Assembly: GCF_029433395.1 (NCBI RefSeq)
Contig: NZ_JAQTHW010000002.1
Coordinates: forward strand, 620,001-684,000
Direction: 5' to 3'
DNA length: 64,000 bases
DNA from: Bifidobacterium sp. ESL0763
GTDB lineage: Bacteria; Actinomycetota; Actinomycetes; Actinomycetales; Bifidobacteriaceae
The notes beneath the pieces were generated by a model. It was given only the letters and a program-made list of their open reading frames with translations. It did not search any database and was not told the DNA's origin. Made by a program: the position numbers and the translations under genes. Of this stretch, positions 1-9,125 are shown in pieces (position 1 is the first letter of the stretch; each line of letters opens with the position of its first letter).

Positions 1-120
1 TAAGCGTGGAGCCCAGTGGGCTCCACGTAGACGAAGTGAGCGCGATGTATCGAGCGCGAAGGCAAAATCTCTGATTTTGCATAGGCCAAGCTTTATGTCT
101 AAACATCGCATATCTGCGCC
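1..120. repeat. Truncated long-form palindromic element
   Basis: This is one half of a long intergenic palindromic element; the other arm would lie before the window. Two small hairpins are visible: a TGGAGCCC/GGGCTCCA stem at 7-25 and a GCAAAATC/GATTTTGC stem at 62-80. The right arm at about 84-120, read in reverse, carries the ATATGCGATGTTTAGACATAAAGC core. The complete version of the same design lies at 26683-26849, and short relatives lie at 584-672, 26926-27008 and 39267-39357. No protein is encoded. Function is unknown. Confidence 0.75.
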
Positions 121-583
121 ATCACTCATGTTTGAGGCATGTAATTGCCTGTGACCTCACTGATGAGAATGGATCAGGGTCGGTGTGGTGGGGGAGCGGA
201 TAGCTGCCGCAGGTTGGATCGGATTCTGGTGTGTGAAGGCGATTCGGTGGGGATGGGCGAGCTGGATGCTGTTGCGGTCGAATGCTTGTTGTGGAGAGGT
301 TTCATTGGCGAGGCGTGTGGTGGCTGGATGCTATTAGGGGATTCTGACCGTAGCGAAGTGTCGTCGATGTTGGCGACGAGCTATAGGCGTTGGTGCTTGG
401 GTGACTCCGCGACGAAGCGTGGGTGTCTCGATATTGGTGGTCGGATAGCTGTCGCCGAAATCTAAGTGTTCGGATGCCAGTGCTCTGCTGATTGGACGCC
501 GAGCGAAGCAACGGCGAAGCGACGGCCATCCGCTACTGAGCCACCTCCCGCCACCCTTGTCAGTCAGATCCCCCAAACAGTAA
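121..583. other. Gene-free stretch, no recognisable coding sequence
   Basis: About 460 bases with only short ORFs on both strands. None has a convincing Shine-Dalgarno signal or a protein I recognise. A GGATAGCTG-C/T-CGC motif occurs twice, near 200 and 445, which may mark an old duplication or degraded gene. I see no RNA gene here. Confidence 0.5.
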
Positions 584-672
584 GCGTGGCGCGGGAATGT
601 GTGATGTTTAGGCATAAAGCTTGGCCTACCGGCCTTGAGGGTGCCTAAACATCACACATTCCCGCGCCACGC
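584..672. repeat. Short-form palindromic element with perfect 30-bp stem
   Basis: Positions 584-613 are perfectly complementary to 643-672. The 29-nt loop at 614-642 begins ATAAAGCTTGGCC and contains a GGCC-TACC-GGCC mini-hairpin. The identical loop occurs at 26953-26981 and 39298-39326 with different stems. The element lies upstream of the TPP riboswitch and has no T-run, so it is not an ordinary terminator. Confidence 0.9.
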
Positions 673-725
673 GCCCCGGTTGCCGCCATCACCCATGACA
701 AGGGATCGCTCTAGGATGGCGAATT

Positions 726-822
726 GACACGGGGGCTGATCGCCTGGATGGGCGGTTGGCTGAGATGAGGGTTTCCTCGACCGAATGAACGTGAGTCCGG
801 ACAATGCCGGCGAACGGACGTC
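726..822 (+). promoter_or_regulatory. TPP riboswitch (THI element)
   Basis: The conserved thiamine pyrophosphate aptamer blocks appear in order: a G-rich start (CGGGGGCTGA at about 730), GGCTGAGA at 758-765, an ACC at about 780, GAACGTGAGT at 787-796 (compare consensus GAACCTGAT), and a CCGG-ACAATG-CCGGCGAA block at 797-814. Short GAC/GTC ends at 726-728 and 820-822 can close P1. It lies 64 bases before the YkoE-type transporter start. TPP riboswitches commonly control such genes, so repression by thiamine pyrophosphate is expected. The mechanism (terminator or RBS sequestration) was not resolved. Confidence 0.85.
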
Positions 823-885
823 TCTCTTTCCCGTGCCTTGAAAGCGCGCCGATCGGCGGTGCGCACTACGAAAGGCACAATCATC

Positions 886-1536
886 ATGTCGAACATATCG
901 AATTCGAATCCAACGTCGTCACCAGCATTTGCCGAGGCGCTCGCGCAACCGCATTCCCTGCGCTGGCGCGTGGTCGACATCGTCGTCGCCGCCGCGATCG
1001 GCGTGGCGAGCTCCCTGGTCTACTGGCTCGCCGCCATCCTCACCGCGGCGCCTTGGTCCCTGATCGACGCGATCGTCCCTGGCCTGGCCGGCATCCTCAA
1101 CGGTCTCTGGCTCTTCGCCGGGCCGCTGGCCTCCGTCATCGTGCGCAAGCCGGGCGCCGCGGTCTTCGCCGAGATCGTGGCCGCCGTGCTCGAGGCCCTG
1201 TTCGGCAACCAGTGGGGCGGCGTCGAGACGGTGCTCATCGCCCTGGTGCAGGGCCTGCTCGCCGAGCTGGTGTTCGCGGCCTTCCGCTACCGCAAGTGGA
1301 ACCTCGGGGTCACGATGCTCTCCGGCGCGTGCTCGGGCCTGGGCTGCTGGGCCTATAGCTTCGTGAAGCGACTGGTGGTCATGAGGCCCACCTCGGCCTA
1401 CGGTCCCGTCTATTTCGCCACCACCGTCGTCTCGGGCGTCGTCGTGGCCGGCGCGCTGATGTGGCTGCTCTATCTCGCCATCGCCAAAACCGGCGCGCTC
1501 GACCGTTTCGCCTCGGGCCACGTGCGCAACGCCTAG
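886..1536 (+). CDS. ykoE: ECF transporter S component, YkoE family (thiamine precursor uptake)
   Basis: Predicted substrate-binding membrane subunit of an energy-coupling-factor transporter, 216 residues. About six hydrophobic segments follow a short polar N-terminus. The family is linked to uptake of hydroxymethylpyrimidine or thiamine, and the TPP riboswitch just upstream supports this. The start at 886 is preferred because GAAAGG lies about ten bases ahead; an in-frame ATG at 838 falls too near the riboswitch. The next gene encodes the matching ATPases and T component, so the two genes form a complete transporter operon. Exact substrate is inferred from family and riboswitch. Confidence 0.85.
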   Translation: MSNISNSNPTSSPAFAEALAQPHSLRWRVVDIVVAAAIGVASSLVYWLAAILTAAPWSLIDAIVPGLAGILNGLWLFAGPLASVIVRKPGAAVFAEIVAAVLEALFGNQWGGVETVLIALVQGLLAELVFAAFRYRKWNLGVTMLSGACSGLGCWAYSFVKRLVVMRPTSAYGPVYFATTVVSGVVVAGALMWLLYLAIAKTGALDRFASGHVRNA

Positions 1537-1589
1537 CCTTGTGGGTAGCATGACCATTGACATTGGGCGATGAGGATACAGGGGGTCGG

Positions 1590-4286
1590 ATGCAGTCCAC
1601 AGCACCCGCACGCGGCGTGACGGCCGGGCCAGGGGACGCGCGCCCCGGCGGCAGCGTGCCGCGATCCGTGCGGTTCGAGGGCTGGGGCTACCGCCATGCC
1701 TCGCGCGAACAGTTCACGCTCTCCGGACTCGATTTGGACATCGCGGCTGGACAGCGCGTGCTGCTGCTGGGTGCCTCCGGCATCGGCAAGTCGACCCTGC
1801 TGGAGGCCACGGCCGGGCTGATCGGCACTGGCGTTAACACCACCGATGCCGCCGACGGCGAGACTGCCGGGGCCTATGAGGACGAGGACGGGGGCGTGGG
1901 CGCCGGACGCATCCTGATCGGTGGCGTCCCCGTGCGCCAGGCGCGCGGCGAGGTCGGCCTCGTGCTGCAGGACCCGGACGCGCAGGCCGTCTTCGAACGC
2001 CTGGGCGACAATGTGGCCTTCGGCCCGGAGAACATGGCCATGCCCCCGGAGCGCATCTGGCCGTGCGTGCGCCGCGCCCTGGGCGAGGTGGGCCTCGGTG
2101 GGCTGCAATTGCACCGCATGGTGACCCATCTGAGCGGCGGACAGCTGCAGCGACTGGCGTTGGCCGGCGCGCTCGCCATGAATCCGGGGGTGTTGCTGCT
2201 CGACGAACCCACCGCGAACCTCGATCCGGTTGGCGTCGGCCAGATCGTCGGCGCCGTCGGACAGGTGCTGGAGCGCAACCATTCCACCATGATCCTGGTG
2301 GAGCACCGCGTCGACGAATGGATCGACCTGATCGACCGCGTGGTCCTGCTGGGACGCCGCGATGGCGATGGCGCCGCGCGCATCGAGGCGGACGGCGCGC
2401 CGGAAGAGGTGTTCGCCGATCCCTCCATCGACTTCGACGAGCTGGGCGTCTGGGTGCCCAAACGCTACAGGCGGCATGCGCGAAAGTCGGCCAGATTCCC
2501 TGCCTTGGAGCCGGAACCCGACCCCGGTCATTCCGAAGATTCCAAGCCCACAGTGCTCTCCACGCGACGGCTGTCCATCGGCCGCGCGAGCAAGGCGATC
2601 GCCAGTGGCATAGACCTCGAATTCCACGCCGGCGAGATCACGGCGCTGGTCGGCCGCAACGGGGCAGGCAAATCCACCCTCTCGCTCACGCTGGCGGGCC
2701 TGCTCGCCCCGGTCTGCGGCGAGGTCGTCGCCGGCGAATCCCTGTGCCGGGGCGTGGAGGGCAGCTCGCCGATCGCCTGGCCGTCGTCCAAGCTGGCCAG
2801 CCGCATATCCTATGTCTTCCAGAACCCCGAGCACCAGTTCGCCCGCGGCACGGTGCTCGACGAGGTCATGCTCGGCCCGCTCAAGGCCGGAATCCCGGAG
2901 GAGGAGGCCCAGGCGAGGGCAAATGATCTGCTCGAACGCTTCGGATTGAGGCGCTATGCCGGCGTCAACCCCTACACGCTTTCCGGCGGCGAGAAACGTC
3001 GCCTGACCGTCGCCTCGGCGCTCGCGTCCGCCCCGCGGGTGCTCATCCTCGACGAGCCCACCTTCGGCCAGGACCGGCGGACCTGGCTGCAGATGGTGGA
3101 GCTGATCGCCGGGCTGCGCGGCCAGGGGATATGCGTCATCGTCGTCACCCACGACCGCGACCTCGTGCGGGCCCTGAAAGCCCGCGTCATCGAGCTGCGT
3201 GCCGAAGGCGACGGGGGTAGCGATGGCCCTGAACGCAATGGTGGCACCGGTACCTTCGACACTGTCGATGACATTGATAATCTCCGAGATGCCGACCGCG
3301 ACACCGACGTCGTCGAAAATACCGAAACCGCCGATGGTCCCGTCTCCGTCGATGATGGCGTCCATGCCACTGACGGTGCCGACGATGTGAATGATGCGGA
3401 TGATGCCGGCCGTGTCGACGATGCTCCAGTCAACCGGCAGTCCAAGCAAAACCGCTCCCGCCATCCCGGCCAGACCATCGGGGTCAGCGCCATCGACCGG
3501 CGGCAGGAGGCCCGGCGCCCCTCGAGCGCCTCGCCGTGGCTGGCCACGCTCAACCCCTCGTTCCGCTTCATCGGCGGCCTGCTGGTGGCCCTGCCCCTGT
3601 TGCTGAGCCTCGATTGGGTGTCCGCCGGCGTCGCCCTGGCCTTGGAATTCCTGCTGCTGGCGCTGCTGGGCATCTCGCCCTGGCGCGTGGTGCGCTCCAC
3701 ATGGCCGGTGTTCGTCGGCGCGCCCGGCTCGGCGCTCGCCGTGGTGCTCTACGGCAAGGAGGGCGGCACCCTCTGGTGGCACTGGGGGCTGATGACCGTC
3801 ACCGACCGCTCGCTGCTGCTCGCCCTGGCGACGGCCCTGCGTGTGCTCGCCATCGGCGTCCCTGCCATCATCGCCGTCATCGGCATCGACGCCACCGACC
3901 TGGCCGACTCCTTCAGCCAGATCCTCCACCTGCCCGACCGCTTCGTCTACGGCGGCCTGGCCGGCATGCGCCTCTTCTCGGTGCTGCGCGACGACTGGGC
4001 CGCGCTCACCGCCTCGCGCCGCTCGCGTGGCCTGGGCGACGAGAACCGCGTGAAGGCGTTCTTCCCGCAGACCTTCGCCCTGCTGGTCCTCTCCATCCGC
4101 CGCTCCACCATGCTGGCCACGGCGATGGAGGCGCGCGGCTTCGGCTCCGACGCGCCGCGTACCCACGCCCGCGTCAGCCGCGTGCGCCCCCGTGATTGGG
4201 CGTTCCTCGTGGCGTGCCTGCTCGTCCCCGCGCTTTCCCTGTCCGTCTCCCTGCTGGCCGGCACCTTCGCCTTCTTCGGCGGCTGA
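1590..4286 (+). CDS. Fused ECF transporter: two ATPase domains plus T component (YkoD-YkoC type)
   Basis: This 898-residue protein fuses two ABC ATPases and the EcfT transmembrane coupling subunit, which are often separate genes. Domain 1 has Walker A GASGIGKST (about residues 61-69), signature LSGGQLQRLA and Walker B LLLDEPTANLDP. Domain 2 has GRNGAGKST, LSGGEKRRLT and LILDEPTFGQD. A long Asp-rich, low-complexity linker (bases about 3200-3480) leads to a C-terminal part with several membrane segments. It follows ykoE and the riboswitch, so it should energise thiamine-precursor uptake. The start at 1590 has AGGGGG four bases upstream; a TTG at 1557 is possible. The linker is unusual in length and composition. 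Confidence 0.85.
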   Translation: MQSTAPARGVTAGPGDARPGGSVPRSVRFEGWGYRHASREQFTLSGLDLDIAAGQRVLLLGASGIGKSTLLEATAGLIGTGVNTTDAADGETAGAYEDEDGGVGAGRILIGGVPVRQARGEVGLVLQDPDAQAVFERLGDNVAFGPENMAMPPERIWPCVRRALGEVGLGGLQLHRMVTHLSGGQLQRLALAGALAMNPGVLLLDEPTANLDPVGVGQIVGAVGQVLERNHSTMILVEHRVDEWIDLIDRVVLLGRRDGDGAARIEADGAPEEVFADPSIDFDELGVWVPKRYRRHARKSARFPALEPEPDPGHSEDSKPTVLSTRRLSIGRASKAIASGIDLEFHAGEITALVGRNGAGKSTLSLTLAGLLAPVCGEVVAGESLCRGVEGSSPIAWPSSKLASRISYVFQNPEHQFARGTVLDEVMLGPLKAGIPEEEAQARANDLLERFGLRRYAGVNPYTLSGGEKRRLTVASALASAPRVLILDEPTFGQDRRTWLQMVELIAGLRGQGICVIVVTHDRDLVRALKARVIELRAEGDGGSDGPERNGGTGTFDTVDDIDNLRDADRDTDVVENTETADGPVSVDDGVHATDGADDVNDADDAGRVDDAPVNRQSKQNRSRHPGQTIGVSAIDRRQEARRPSSASPWLATLNPSFRFIGGLLVALPLLLSLDWVSAGVALALEFLLLALLGISPWRVVRSTWPVFVGAPGSALAVVLYGKEGGTLWWHWGLMTVTDRSLLLALATALRVLAIGVPAIIAVIGIDATDLADSFSQILHLPDRFVYGGLAGMRLFSVLRDDWAALTASRRSRGLGDENRVKAFFPQTFALLVLSIRRSTMLATAMEARGFGSDAPRTHARVSRVRPRDWAFLVACLLVPALSLSVSLLAGTFAFFGG

Positions 4287-4331
4287 CGCCCCGACGGCGA
4301 TGACGCGGGCGGGTCGCGTAGAATATGGGCT

Positions 4332-5225
4332 ATGCCTTTCAATCCGCATATCATCGACAATCCGAAATCCGAGCGCATCCGGCACGTGGCCGGCCTCCAG
4401 CGCTCCAAGGGGCGCAAGCGCGCCGGCCGGTTCCTCGTCGAGGGGCCGCAGTCCGTGCGCGAGCTGGTGCGCTGGATGCCCGGGGTGGTCCGGGACTGCT
4501 ACGCGCAGCTCGACGATCGTGGCCAAGGATTGCTTTCGCCGGTGGTCGACCGCATCGCGCGCGACGCCGACGGGCAGGGGCTTTACGTTCATCAGGTCAC
4601 CGGCGAGGTCATGCGCCATATCAGCGCCGACTCGCAGGGCATCCTCGCCGTCGGCGACCTCGAGGCCATGCGCGAGGGCATGCGCCACGACTTCGACGGG
4701 CAGGGGGAGCGGGGCGGCGAGACCTACGCCGCGTTCTGGCAGGTGCGTGACCCGGGCAACGCCGGCACGGTGATCCGCTCGGCCGACGCTGCCGGGTGCC
4801 GCGCCGTCATCTTCGTCGACGACTGCGTCGACCGCTTCAATCCCAAGGTCATCCGCTCCACGGCCGGCTCGCTCTTCCACCTGCCCGTGGTCACCATGGG
4901 CACCGACGAGTTCTTCGCATGGAGGGCGGGCAAGGGCCTTGCGGTCATGGCGGCCGACGTCTACGGCACCGAGAAGGCCAGGCCGGAGTCTCTGGTCGAC
5001 GTGCTCGACGGGGAGCGGGACAGGGTCGGCAGGACCGATGAAAGCGCCGGTCGCGCGATCCTGTTCGGCAACGAGGCCCGCGGCCTGCCCGGCGAGGTGC
5101 TGAAACGCGTGGATCGCATCGTCTCGATACCGCTTTATGGCAAGGCGGAGTCGCTGAACCTGGCTACGAGCACCTCGGTGATGCTCATGAGCCTGGCGAT
5201 GGCCGGCCATGTGCGCGAGGGCTGA
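4332..5225 (+). CDS. SpoU/TrmH-family RNA 2'-O-methyltransferase
   Basis: Predicted SAM-dependent methyltransferase of the SPOUT class that adds 2'-O-methyl groups to rRNA or tRNA; 297 residues. An N-terminal substrate-binding domain (LVEGPQSV near residue 35) precedes the catalytic domain. The three family motifs are visible: RDPGNAGTVIRSA, FGNEARGLPGE and PLYGKAESLNLATS, which build the trefoil knot. It lies upstream of pheS. The exact modified nucleotide cannot be assigned from sequence. The ATG at 4332 has no strong Shine-Dalgarno sequence, so the start is moderately certain. Confidence 0.88.
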   Translation: MPFNPHIIDNPKSERIRHVAGLQRSKGRKRAGRFLVEGPQSVRELVRWMPGVVRDCYAQLDDRGQGLLSPVVDRIARDADGQGLYVHQVTGEVMRHISADSQGILAVGDLEAMREGMRHDFDGQGERGGETYAAFWQVRDPGNAGTVIRSADAAGCRAVIFVDDCVDRFNPKVIRSTAGSLFHLPVVTMGTDEFFAWRAGKGLAVMAADVYGTEKARPESLVDVLDGERDRVGRTDESAGRAILFGNEARGLPGEVLKRVDRIVSIPLYGKAESLNLATSTSVMLMSLAMAGHVREG

Positions 5226-5421
5226 CGGCGGGCGGTGATGGCGCCGCCGTTCGCCTCCCCGATCGGCCGGTGCGAGCCTTGTGGTCAAGGGGTCGTTATG
5301 TCGAGTCATATTGGGAGAATGAAAAGGTTGCGAACGCTTGTATTTTCGCGTGTTTGACACGGTCGGTGCAAGGCGTTTCCCCAAGTTTTTGGGTCAAGGA
5401 AAATTGAAGGAAAGGGTACTC

Positions 5422-6489
5422 GTGGCACAGAGTGCGGCATTCGATGCCGGAGCGGTGACCGACGCGGTCAACGAGGGCATCTCGAAAATCAAGGACGCCT
5501 CCACGATGGAGGAGCTCAAAGCCATCAGGACGCAGTACGCCGGAGCGAACTCAGCGATGACGCAGGCGAGCCGTTCCATCGGTGGATTGCCGAAGGAGGA
5601 GAAGAAGGGCGCCGGCCAGCTCATGGGCAAGCTGCGCGCCGACTTCGGCCGTGCGTTCGGTCTGAAGGAGCAGGAGGTCAAGGCCGCCGAGGAAGCCCGT
5701 AAGCTCGCCGACGAGACCGTCGACATGACCCTGCCGGTCAACCGCAAGCCGCTGGGCGCCCGCCACCCGCTGCCCAAGCTGATGGAGGACGTCGAGGACC
5801 TCTTCGTCTCCATGGGCTGGCAGATCTCCACCGGCCCCGAGGTGGAGACCGAATGGTACGACTTCGACGCCCTGAACTTCGGCCCCGACCATCCCGCCCG
5901 TCAGATGCAGGACACCTTCTACGTCAAGGGCAACCAGGCCAAGGACGCCGCCGGGTTCGTCGGCTCCAACATGGTGCTGCGCACGCAGACTTCCTCCGAC
6001 CAGGTGCGCGCGCTGATCGGACGCGGCGTGCCGCTCTACATCGCCTCGCCCGGCCGCGTCTTCCGCACCGACGAGCTCGACGCCACCCACACCCCCGTCT
6101 TCCACCAGTGCGAGGCGCTGGCCGTCGACAAGGGCCTGACGATGGGCGACCTCAAAGGCGTGCTCGACAAGCTCGCCGTCGCGATGTTCGGCCCGGAGGC
6201 CAAGAGCCGCCTGCGCCCGAGCTACTTCCCGTTCACCGAGCCCAGCGCCGAGCTCGACCTGTGGTTCCCCGACAAGAAGGGCGGCCCCGGCTGGATCGAA
6301 TGGGGCGGCTGCGGCATGGTCAACCCGAACGTCCTGAAGTCCGCGGGCCTCGACCCGGACGTCTACACCGGCTTCGCGTTCGGCGTGGGCATGGAGCGCA
6401 CGCTGCTGCTGCGCCACGACATCAACGACATGCACGACCTCGTCGAGGGCGACGTGCGTTTCAGCAAACAGTTTGTGATGGGGGAGTGA
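5422..6489 (+). CDS. pheS: Phenylalanine-tRNA ligase alpha subunit
   Basis: Catalytic subunit of the alpha2beta2 phenylalanyl-tRNA synthetase, 355 residues. An N-terminal coiled-coil tRNA-binding arm (about residues 15-100) is followed by the class II catalytic core with ALNFGPDHPARQMQDTFYV and the motif 3 region GFAFGVGMERTLLLRH. The GTG at 5422 is chosen because GAAGGAAAGG lies just ahead; a TTG at 5338 would add a non-conserved extension. pheT follows after 7 bases, so the two are cotranscribed. I saw no T-box leader in the upstream gap. Confidence 0.95.
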   Translation: MAQSAAFDAGAVTDAVNEGISKIKDASTMEELKAIRTQYAGANSAMTQASRSIGGLPKEEKKGAGQLMGKLRADFGRAFGLKEQEVKAAEEARKLADETVDMTLPVNRKPLGARHPLPKLMEDVEDLFVSMGWQISTGPEVETEWYDFDALNFGPDHPARQMQDTFYVKGNQAKDAAGFVGSNMVLRTQTSSDQVRALIGRGVPLYIASPGRVFRTDELDATHTPVFHQCEALAVDKGLTMGDLKGVLDKLAVAMFGPEAKSRLRPSYFPFTEPSAELDLWFPDKKGGPGWIEWGGCGMVNPNVLKSAGLDPDVYTGFAFGVGMERTLLLRHDINDMHDLVEGDVRFSKQFVMGE

Positions 6490-6496
6490 ACCAACA

Positions 6497-9100
6497 ATGC
6501 CAATGGTAGATATTGACTGGCTCAAGGAGCATGTCGAGGTTCCGGCCGGTCTCACGTATGAGCAGCTTGCCAAGGACCTGGTCCACGTCGGCCTCGAGGA
6601 GGAGCAGATCCACGCCTCCCAGGTCACCGGCCCGATCGTGGTCGGCTACGTCGTCGACTGCACGCCCGAGCCGCAGAAGAACGGCAAGGTCATTAACTGG
6701 TGCCACGTCGACGTCGGCGATCAATACAACGACACCGACGAGGACGGCAACAAGGTGCCGCGTGGCATCATCTGCGGCGCGCCCAACATGGCCGCCGACG
6801 AGAGGGTCGTCGTCACCCTGCCCGGCGCCGTGCTGCCCGGTGATTTCAGGATCGAGCCGCGCAAGACCTATGGCCACATCTCCAACGGCATGTGCGCCTC
6901 GGAGCGTGAGCTGGGCCTGGGCGACTCCTACGACGGCATCATCCTGCTCGACCACTACGGCCTCGACAAGGACGTGGTCGACAGCCTCAAGCCAGGCGAC
7001 GACCTGATGCACCTGCTGCATCTCGACCAACCGCTGCTCGAGATCAACATCACCCCCGACCGCGGCTACACCCTCTCCTACCGTGGCGTGGCGCGCGAGT
7101 ACCACCATTCCACCGGCGCCGCCTACACCGACCCGGTCGTCGCGCTCGACGCCGAGACCCCGAAGCCCAAGGCCAGCGGCGAGGGCGACATCGCCGTCGA
7201 GATCGAGGACGACAACCCCATCCACGGCGTTCCCGGCTGCGACCGCTACTACGCCCGCACCGTGCGCGATTTCGACCCTTCGGCCAAAACACCCAACTGG
7301 ATGCGCCGCCGCCTGGTGCGCGCCGGCATGCGTTCGATTTCCCTGGCCGTCGACGTCACCAACTACGTGATGATGGACCTGGGCCAGCCGATGCACGCCT
7401 ACGACCTCGACAAGATCGAGGGCCCCATCGTCGTGCGCCGCGCGAAGCCGGGGGAGACCCTCACCACGCTCGACGGCAAGAAGCACGAGCTGAGCGTCGA
7501 GGACCTGCTCATCACCGACTCGCCCGAGGGCAGGCGCAGCTCGCGCATCCTCGGCCTGGCCGGCGTGATGGGCGGCCTCTACGGCGAGGTCACCGCCGAC
7601 ACCAAGAACATCCTGCTGGAGTCCGCACACTTCGACCAGGTCACCATCGCCCGTTCGGCCCGCCGCCACAAGACCCCTTCCGAGGCGTCCAAGCGCTACG
7701 AGCGCGGCGTGGATTATCGCTTGCAGCCCGCGGCCGCCCAGCTGGCCGCCGACCTGATGGCCAAGTACGGCAACGGCGAGCCCTCGGCCACCCCGGTCGA
7801 CGTCGACACCACCAAGCCGCGCGAGGCCATCGACTTCAAGCTCACCGAGACCAAGCGCCTCACCGGCCTCGACATCGGCGACGAGCGCATCCGCGAGATC
7901 CTCGCCGACATCGGCTGCGAGGTCAGCGACGGCCAGGAGCCGGGCCACGTCCGCGTGGTGCCGCCCACCTGGCGTCCTGACATCACCATGCCCTGCGACC
8001 TCGTGGAGGAGGTGGCCCGTCTGGTCGGCTACGACGAGATTCCGGTCACCATGCCCCCCGCCCCGGTCGACGGGGCCGTCGGCCTCACCCAGGACCAGCT
8101 CCACCAGCGCCAGGTCGCCAACGAGCTGGCCGAATACGGCATGGTGGAGACGCTGAGCTACCCGTTCGTGGGCCCGGCCGACTTCAAGGCCTTCGCCTAC
8201 GACCCGGATGAGATCGAGCCGGTGAGCGTCGAGGTCGCCAACCCGCTGGCCGGCGACCGCCCCTACCTGCGCCGCTCCGTTCTGCCGACGCTGGCGCAGA
8301 CCGTGCAGCGCAACATCCGCCGCGGCCTGGAGAACGTCTCGCTCTACGAGATCGGCCACGTCTACCTGTGGGATCCGAACGCCCCGGCCATCCCGGCCCT
8401 GCCCGGCGGTCAAAAGCCGACCGATGAGCAGCTCAAGGCGCTCGACGCCGGCCTGCCTGACCAGCCGCTGCACGTCGCCGGCATCCTCACCGGCAAGGCG
8501 CTCGAACCCGGCTGGATGGGCGAGGGGCGCGACGTCGACTGGAGCGACGCCGTCGAGGCGATGAACCGCGTGGCCTCCAGGCTCGGTGCCGAGGTCACCC
8601 TCGAGCAGCCCAAGGCCGACGACATGCCCGCGCAGTGGCATCCGGGCCGAGCCGCGAAGGTCATGGCCGACGGCAAATGCGTTGGCATGGTCGGCGAGCT
8701 GCATCCGCACGTCAACGCCGCGCTCGGTTTCCCCGAGCACAGCGCCGCCTTCGAGCTCGATCTCACCGACGTCTTCGCCACGCTGAGCGGCAAGCCGGTG
8801 CAGGCCAAGCCGATCGCCACCTTCCCGCCCGTCAAGCAGGACCTGGCCTTCACCGTCGACGAGTCGGTCACCGCCGCCCAGCTGCAACGCGTGATCGAGC
8901 AGGCCGCCGGTGCCAACCTCGAGTCCATCGAGCTCTTCGACGTCTTCTCCAGCGAGAAACTCGGCGAGCACAGGAAGTCGCTGGCCTATGCGGTCACGTT
9001 CCGCAGCGCCGACAAGACGCTGACCGGCGAGGACTCAGAGGCCATCCGCAAGACGATCGTCGAGGCCGCCGCGAAGTTGGGCGCGCAGCTGCGCGCCTGA
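6497..9100 (+). CDS. pheT: Phenylalanine-tRNA ligase beta subunit
   Basis: Beta subunit of PheRS, 867 residues, a usual length. Domains in order are an EMAPII-like tRNA-binding domain (about 40-155), the B3/4 editing domain that clears Tyr-tRNA(Phe) (about 215-380), a B5 domain (about 410-490), a catalytic-like core, and a C-terminal ferredoxin-fold anticodon-binding domain (about 775-867, FPPVKQDLAFTVDE). Start 6497 follows GGGGGAG at the pheS end. Compare the stand-alone B3/4 protein at 24040-24753 in the same window. Confidence 0.95.
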   Translation: MPMVDIDWLKEHVEVPAGLTYEQLAKDLVHVGLEEEQIHASQVTGPIVVGYVVDCTPEPQKNGKVINWCHVDVGDQYNDTDEDGNKVPRGIICGAPNMAADERVVVTLPGAVLPGDFRIEPRKTYGHISNGMCASERELGLGDSYDGIILLDHYGLDKDVVDSLKPGDDLMHLLHLDQPLLEINITPDRGYTLSYRGVAREYHHSTGAAYTDPVVALDAETPKPKASGEGDIAVEIEDDNPIHGVPGCDRYYARTVRDFDPSAKTPNWMRRRLVRAGMRSISLAVDVTNYVMMDLGQPMHAYDLDKIEGPIVVRRAKPGETLTTLDGKKHELSVEDLLITDSPEGRRSSRILGLAGVMGGLYGEVTADTKNILLESAHFDQVTIARSARRHKTPSEASKRYERGVDYRLQPAAAQLAADLMAKYGNGEPSATPVDVDTTKPREAIDFKLTETKRLTGLDIGDERIREILADIGCEVSDGQEPGHVRVVPPTWRPDITMPCDLVEEVARLVGYDEIPVTMPPAPVDGAVGLTQDQLHQRQVANELAEYGMVETLSYPFVGPADFKAFAYDPDEIEPVSVEVANPLAGDRPYLRRSVLPTLAQTVQRNIRRGLENVSLYEIGHVYLWDPNAPAIPALPGGQKPTDEQLKALDAGLPDQPLHVAGILTGKALEPGWMGEGRDVDWSDAVEAMNRVASRLGAEVTLEQPKADDMPAQWHPGRAAKVMADGKCVGMVGELHPHVNAALGFPEHSAAFELDLTDVFATLSGKPVQAKPIATFPPVKQDLAFTVDESVTAAQLQRVIEQAAGANLESIELFDVFSSEKLGEHRKSLAYAVTFRSADKTLTGEDSEAIRKTIVEAAAKLGAQLRA

Positions 9101-9125
9101 GCGGGCACAAGAGACAAGGAAGATC

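Noticed and set aside
145-648. Several short ORFs in the first intergenic region
   Set aside because: No ribosome sites, overlapping on both strands, and one runs into the palindromic element.
584-672. Ordinary rho-independent terminator
   Set aside because: No T-run follows, the stem is far longer than needed, and the loop is identical at distant sites with different neighbours.
1533-5384. 1283-codon open frame on the minus strand
   Set aside because: It is the shadow of the transporter and methyltransferase genes on the plus strand; long open frames opposite real genes are common at this GC content and its product is low-complexity.
5226-5421. T-box leader before pheS
   Set aside because: No T-box sequence, specifier loop or terminator/antiterminator pair was found in this stretch.
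6461-8971. 836-codon open frame opposite pheT
   Set aside because: pheT is certain on the plus strand, and the minus-strand translation shows no domain.
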